Shown piece after piece: positions 59,362-64,000 of a stretch of 64,000 nucleotides of DNA (the stretch's first letter is position 1; the number at the start of each line of letters is the position of its first letter). Under the pieces are notes generated by a model that saw only the letters and a program-made list of their open reading frames with translations, ran no database searches and was not told the origin of the DNA. Made by a program: the position numbers and the translations under genes. This DNA comes from Aedes albopictus (taxonomy: Eukaryota > Arthropoda > Insecta > Diptera > Culicidae), in NCBI RefSeq assembly GCF_035046485.1, contig NC_085138.1, positions 447,617,204 to 447,681,203 on the forward strand. Direction: 5' to 3'.

Positions 59362-59504
59362 GGCGCCAACTTAGGGGGGGCAAGCATGGTTTTGCCCCCC
59401 CCCCCCCCCCATATTTGACGATTTTTATTGATTTTTCGATTTTCCAATACAAAAAATCCGAAAAACCAGGCTTTGCCCCCCCAATAATTTGACCAAGTTG
59501 GCGC
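59362..59504. mobile_element. Short inverted-repeat element around a C-run
   Basis: GGCGCCAACTT at one end and AAGTTGGCGCG at the other, each followed inward by GGGGGGGCAA-like sequence. An 18-base C run lies inside. Confidence 0.5.
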
Positions 59505-59749
59505 GTCTGGCTGATGTTCTTTTATCAACTAAAACTCTTTAAAAAGACTCAGCAAATACGGTTTTCAAATGTAATGTTCCATGGCTACAGTTGTGTAGGC
59601 CTGTTATTTTGAAGGCTAGGGTAAACAGTTTTGTTGACGGGAAATATCTTAAACATGTCGCGGGGCAACCTTGAAAATTCCAATCCAATGCAATGTTTTC
59701 ATAGAAACGAGTTTTGTAGCCCTGCCTACACACTACATGTTTTGAAATG

Positions 59750-60365
59750 CTTCCAGCACAAAAAAACAGCAAAATAAAATGCTGAATTTCAGCAACATTT
59801 TTTTCTGAATTTCAGCACAACGTTGCTGATCAACTGTCAAATGGTTCAGCAAGTTGAAAATTAATTGCTGATACTCAGTGTTTCGTCTAGGGATGAGTGG
59901 TGGAAGGGGGGGAGGATCCAGGCGACGACAAACAACTACTTTGGTTTAAAACTTTGGATATATATTTGCCCCCGAGAGGCACACGCCTGCTCGGGAGTGA
60001 TCTTCACTTACTATTCTAATTTGCACATGATCGGGTGCACCTTTTATAGGTGCACAAGTACGGTGGGGTAATAAAACAATTCAAATCATTATTATATGCC
60101 GCGCGCGCTGCTTCATATAGTTTGGCGCGCTCGCACATTGGCGCCAAAGCAGAAAGCTGCGCGCTGGATGATGACAATTGTGTCGGTTACGTTGACGGGA
60201 ACAATAGGCTCTGCTTTCTGCGATATTTCCAGTCTGCACACGCTTGGGATAGGATTGAATGAGCCAGCAGCGATGCCGCCGACTGCGGGTCGAGATCGAA
60301 CACTCAGTAAAATCGTATTGCTGAATGCAATCAGCACTAAAAAAATCAGCAAAGTTTGCTGAATA
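59750..60365. repeat. Possible element with GCTGAA/TTCAGCA motifs at both ends
   Basis: TGCTGAATTTCAGCA-like motifs cluster at 59780-59880 and 60315-60362, with ACTCAGTGTT and AACACTCAGT inverted between them. The interior is GC-richer. Ends not resolved. Confidence 0.35.
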
Positions 60366-60368
60366 CCA

Positions 60369-62182
60369 CAGGCCTGGTAGCGAGTCACTATTTAGTGACT
60401 TGGTCACTATTTTCTTGTAAGTCACTATAAAGTCACTATTTTCAAGACTTTTCAGCTAAAGTCACTTTTTCTGCTAAAAAGTCACTATTTTCAACTATTT
60501 TCAGTGTCTTCAAATCTAGTTAGTAAGTGAACCAAGAGTTGATATTTAGAATAATGTACATCAAGCTTTGTGTTACTGGAGAAATAAAATGTTGTTTTTT
60601 TTGCATATGCTTCATGGGACTACAGAAGTTTGGGATGATATATAAAGATATCAGTGATATATAAAGAAAATCAGTGTTTTTTTTTAAAGAAATTTTAGGC
60701 AACTCTTAGAAAAACTCTTGGCGGAGTTTACGTTAAAATTTTCAGTGACCATGCTGAAAGCCTTATGTTCCTGTAATAATTTCTGTATGATTTTTTTGCA
60801 AGATCTTCCGTATGCTATTCTGGTGCGTTCTTGGAAGAAACTCCGTTAGACTTCGTGGACCTGATAGTTTTTTTTATGGAATGCAAATGCAACCCTAAAA
60901 ATGTTGTTAAAACCCTTGAGAATGTCTGTTATATTTTTTACAGTACTTCTCAAATATTTTGTGTAGAAATACATACTATATTTGGTGAAGCATGCTTTTA
61001 TAGAAGTCCTGAATTATTTAGAACAAAACTCCTTGAGATTTCCCGAAATGATATCTCCCAAAAATCGGCAAAAAATGTGCATTTTTACAATAGGATACTT
61101 TAGGAATTCCATCAAAATTGTCTTATTATTTTCTGTTCTATTGGTTTTCACATATTCTTTTTTTTTATTTGGGAGTATTTTTTGTAAAAATATCAGAGAA
61201 ATCATTCTTGAGATCTTCTTCTTTCTTCTTTATGGCTCTACGTTCCCACTGGGACTTGACCTGCCTTGCTTCAATTTAGTGTTCTTTAAGCACTTCCACA
61301 GTTATTAATTGAAGGACTATCTTTGCCTTTGCATTGCAAGAATTCGTATATTGTGAGGCAAGCACAATGAGACACTATGCTAAGGGAGTCGAGAAAATGT
61401 TCCCAACCGGAACGGGAATTGAACTCGCCGTCTCCGGATTGGCGATCACTAGGCTAACTGGAGATCCTAAGAAAATAAAAAATGCTTGAGATATTCTTAC
61501 TCAAATTTACTCACTTTTGCTATGCATGTGTTTTGAAAATATACAAAAAATTGCCATATTTTATTTTTTTGGCAGAATTTTCTCTAAAAAGTGTTATTTT
61601 CCTTTAAGATGTACCTTTGAAATCTGTCTAGAAGAACGAAGAAAATACCCGCAATTATGTTCATGGAAACTCATTCAATAAACCTCTGAGTGTTTCTATT
61701 TAAATTCCTTAGATACAATCACCAAGAATTTCTTTATCAACCAGGGTAGGCTGAAAAACACTCAATGACATCCGTTTTTTTCCTAAAACTTCATCAATAA
61801 TTCTCCAATCCCACCAATGTGCCACAAAATGTTTCTACAGGTACCGTAAATGGCAAATGGTCAACATTTACGTTTATCTGTCTCATGCTCATCTGGGCAT
61901 CATTTAGTTCTGCACAATATGCCAGGAAATGGAATATATATGATATTTCGTACAAGTTTCGGGATGAGTGTTTTGATTTTTTTTTTTGTAAATATTCATT
62001 ATGCGATACTCCAGGGTTCTCTGAATGAACTTCGTTCAACAATTTTTAGTGAATAATCAAACATTTTGTGCCAAGTGTTTAGTCACTTTTTTATTTTCTG
62101 TAAGTCACTATTTGGTCACTATTTTCGAGAAATTGGTCACTAAATTAACTATTTTGACCATCAGGTGTTGCTACCAGCCATG
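60369..62182. mobile_element. Non-autonomous DNA element with CTGGTAGC ends and GTCACTATT subterminal repeats
   Basis: The left end CAGGCCTGGTAGC and right end GCTACCAGCCATG are inverted. Copies of GTCACTATTTT cluster within ~150 bp of each end. TACCA flanks both ends directly. The AT-rich interior has no transposase frame and holds a nested SINE. hAT-like by architecture only. Confidence 0.6.
61213..61467 (-). mobile_element. tRNA-derived SINE, GGATCTCCAGTTAGCCTAG head
   Basis: Minus-strand copy of the same family as 31953-32214: head GGATCTCCAGTTAGCC, box B-like GAGTTCAATTCCC, TAATAACTGTGGAAGTGC, tail with AAGAAGAAAGAAG. No directly adjacent target duplication seen. Confidence 0.8.
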
Positions 62183-62928
62183 TACCAGCAGAAAGGATTT
62201 GCAGCGTATTTTATCTTGGGACCCACGGCACTTCCCTTTTTTTTCCTCCCCTGTTGGGGAAATTAAGCCACTGCGTCCAATAGGCTGAACTTTTGTGGCA
62301 TTGCACTTCCCTTCGAAAGAAGAAGTTCTTTTATGGACTTCGTCTAATAGGAATACATAAAAATGAGTATTAATCAATGCTTAATCAATTTATGCAGAAA
62401 TTAGGTTCATAAGGGATATCCAGATTACTTCATAATCGGAATCTTCGTGTAAAAATTAGTCGAAATCAAAAATTTCATCAGTTTTGGTACCCGGGAACTA
62501 TTTTTAAAACGCATTTAAAGTATGTATGGGGAAACTTTTTTGTCCAGGATAAACTGTCATTTTATCGAGTGAACTGTCACTCTATCCATCCACGAAAATT
62601 AGAAATGTTTTGTTTATTTAACCACCAAAACAAAGGTTTTGGAACGCAATAAAATCACGTTATGCCCAGAACACTTAGCTGTTTCAATAAAGCTATAGAA
62701 AATAACGATATTTAATTTACTAAACAACCCAATTCTTGGGCGTTCCGAAGGAAATGGTGGCTGACATTTTGAAACTAGGGAAACTTGTAATTGGAACTTT
62801 GGCCTGATAAAATTTGCTGTTCAGTCTACGGTAGAAGGAATTCAGTTGGGATTATCACGCCAATCCTGTGGAATATCCCTCCGAATTTCAAAAGACATAC
62901 TTCGGACGAACTTTGGTTTGACTTTGAG
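62183..62928. other. Unassigned intergenic sequence
   Basis: No gene or element recognised. Confidence 0.35.
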
Positions 62929-63235
62929 GCACTGAATCAAAATTCAACCATCGCGCAATAATGACAATCTGCATTTGTTGCGACAATCCACCCAATGCGA
63001 CATAAGTTTGTCCCAACTTGAACAGAATAGGATAAAGATCGTACACCGGGCTTTTTGATAATTTCAAGCCTTGCATTGCGATTTTCGAGCGATAACTTAG
63101 AGTCGGTGAACACTGCAACGCTGTTGAAGATACGCCATTCAACAATTTCGATAAACGATTATTCACAAGTTGAAATGCAATAAATTGAGCTTCCGTTTTG
63201 TCTTCAACATTTTTTTTATATATAGTTGGGATAAA
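62929..63235. repeat. Dispersed repeat, partner of 28356-28770
   Basis: Matching blocks in order: CTGAATCAAAATTCAACCAT, TTTGTTGCGACAATCCACCC, GTCCCAACTTGAACAGAATA, GATCGTACACC, then GTTGGGATAAA. Confidence 0.65.
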
Positions 63236-63359
63236 GAGTGATCGCCACGCCCTCTTTGTTGCTCGTTTTGTGCTTTTCTGTCCGACAATTATGTTATGTT
63301 ATCATTGCGATTCCGTTGAAAATTTCTATCAGCGTGTGTTGAACTTCTGACACGACTTT

Positions 63360-64000
63360 TGAGGGACACCAAAAAATTATTCTTAGAGGGGTTTCTTACA
63401 AATCTGCTGAAAGAAGTCTTTGAGAAATTATCGGGAGAATTCATCAAGGAAGTCCTGCATGAATTTTATAAGAAACGCATAGAAGTATTCCATACGGAGC
63501 TCTTAGAGTAATTCCATATAAAAACTCCTACAGGAATTCAATAAAAAAAACTCCTGTAAGATTTCCATCGTAAACATCTGAGGGAGTTTCGGAATGAACT
63601 TACAGAGGGGACTCCTGGAGGAATCACAGAAAAAGTTTTTGGAGAAATATCACGAGAATTTTGTTAAAGCAATCCCGAAAGGATTTCTTGAATGAATGCT
63701 AGTATAAATTCCTGGAGAATCCCCAGAAGGAACTCTTGGAAGAATCTCAAATGAAATTCCTCGATGAATACTGCAGAAATTCCGAAAAGAATCCTGGAAA
63801 GTTTTCCTAAAGAAATCTAGAGATTAATTGCTGAAGCATTCTAGGAAAGAAATTCTAAAGAAATCGCGGAAGCAATCTTTGGTAATGTCAGGATAAAATC
63901 CTCGGGAAATTCCAGAAGGAACTATTGGAAAAAAAAACTCATGCAGGAACTCTTTGAGGAATCTGAGAAAGTGGTCGTGGAGAATTCTCCAGAGGAAGCT
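63360..64000. repeat. Degenerate GGAATTC/TTCCTGGAG repeat field, runs off the window
   Basis: Diverged short units (AGGAACTCTTGGA, AATTCCTGGAG, AGAAATTC) of the same family as 47.2-49.8 kb. Confidence 0.65.

Overview
The window looks like a piece of a mosquito genome, most likely Aedes. Two observations support this. A Feilai-type tRNA-derived SINE lies at about 1.43-1.72 kb. Host exons are tiny islands in very long introns packed with SINEs, foldback/MITE elements, LTR and non-LTR retrotransposons and degenerate short-period repeats. Nothing prokaryotic is present; there is no operon, CRISPR array, rRNA or canonical tRNA gene.

One conserved host gene dominates. It is a BRSK/SAD-family Ser/Thr kinase (Drosophila orthologue: sugar-free frosting, sff) on the minus strand. 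Eleven coding exons can be joined with consensus GT-AG junctions and matching phases from the ATG at 43828 to a donor after 9921. They encode the first 610 residues: kinase domain, UBA-like segment, Ser-rich linker and the start of the KA1-like C-terminal domain. The final exons lie to the left of the window. Seven introns are short (59-523 bp). Three are huge: intron 4 (19455-42525, 23 kb), intron 6 (11207-18994, 7.8 kb) and intron 11 (more than 9.9 kb). Nearly all the mobile DNA inside the gene sits in these three.

Layout. 1-9.9 kb (intron 11) holds degenerate repeats, a Feilai SINE, a ~150-bp satellite, a ~2 kb TTCCTCCAGGAA-type repeat field, a 3.1 kb 72-bp minisatellite and a copia fragment ending about 20 bp from a splice donor. 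9.9-11.2 kb holds exons 11-7. 11.2-19 kb (intron 6) holds AT-rich inverted-repeat elements, degenerate repeats, a foldback and a SINE. 19-19.5 kb holds exons 6 and 5. 19.5-42.5 kb (intron 4) holds a 5 kb R1-like non-LTR element inside a satellite, a 1.2 kb palindromic element, a TTCGGTGAA element with a nested SINE, and a defective copia element carrying a nested DNA transposon that itself carries two foldbacks. 42.5-43.8 kb holds exons 4-1.

Upstream of the kinase (43.8-58.3 kb) is intergenic DNA with a 380-bp foldback, palindrome clusters, a defective mariner-like element, degenerate repeats and another ~150-bp satellite. At 58.8-59.26 kb is the last coding exon of a second minus-strand gene, whose Ser/Pro-rich product I could not identify. 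The right end (59.3-64 kb) is again repeat-rich, including a 1.8 kb element with subterminal GTCACTATT repeats.

All exon coordinates come from reading splice signals and reading frame by eye. Boundaries of repeats are approximate unless a target-site duplication is quoted.
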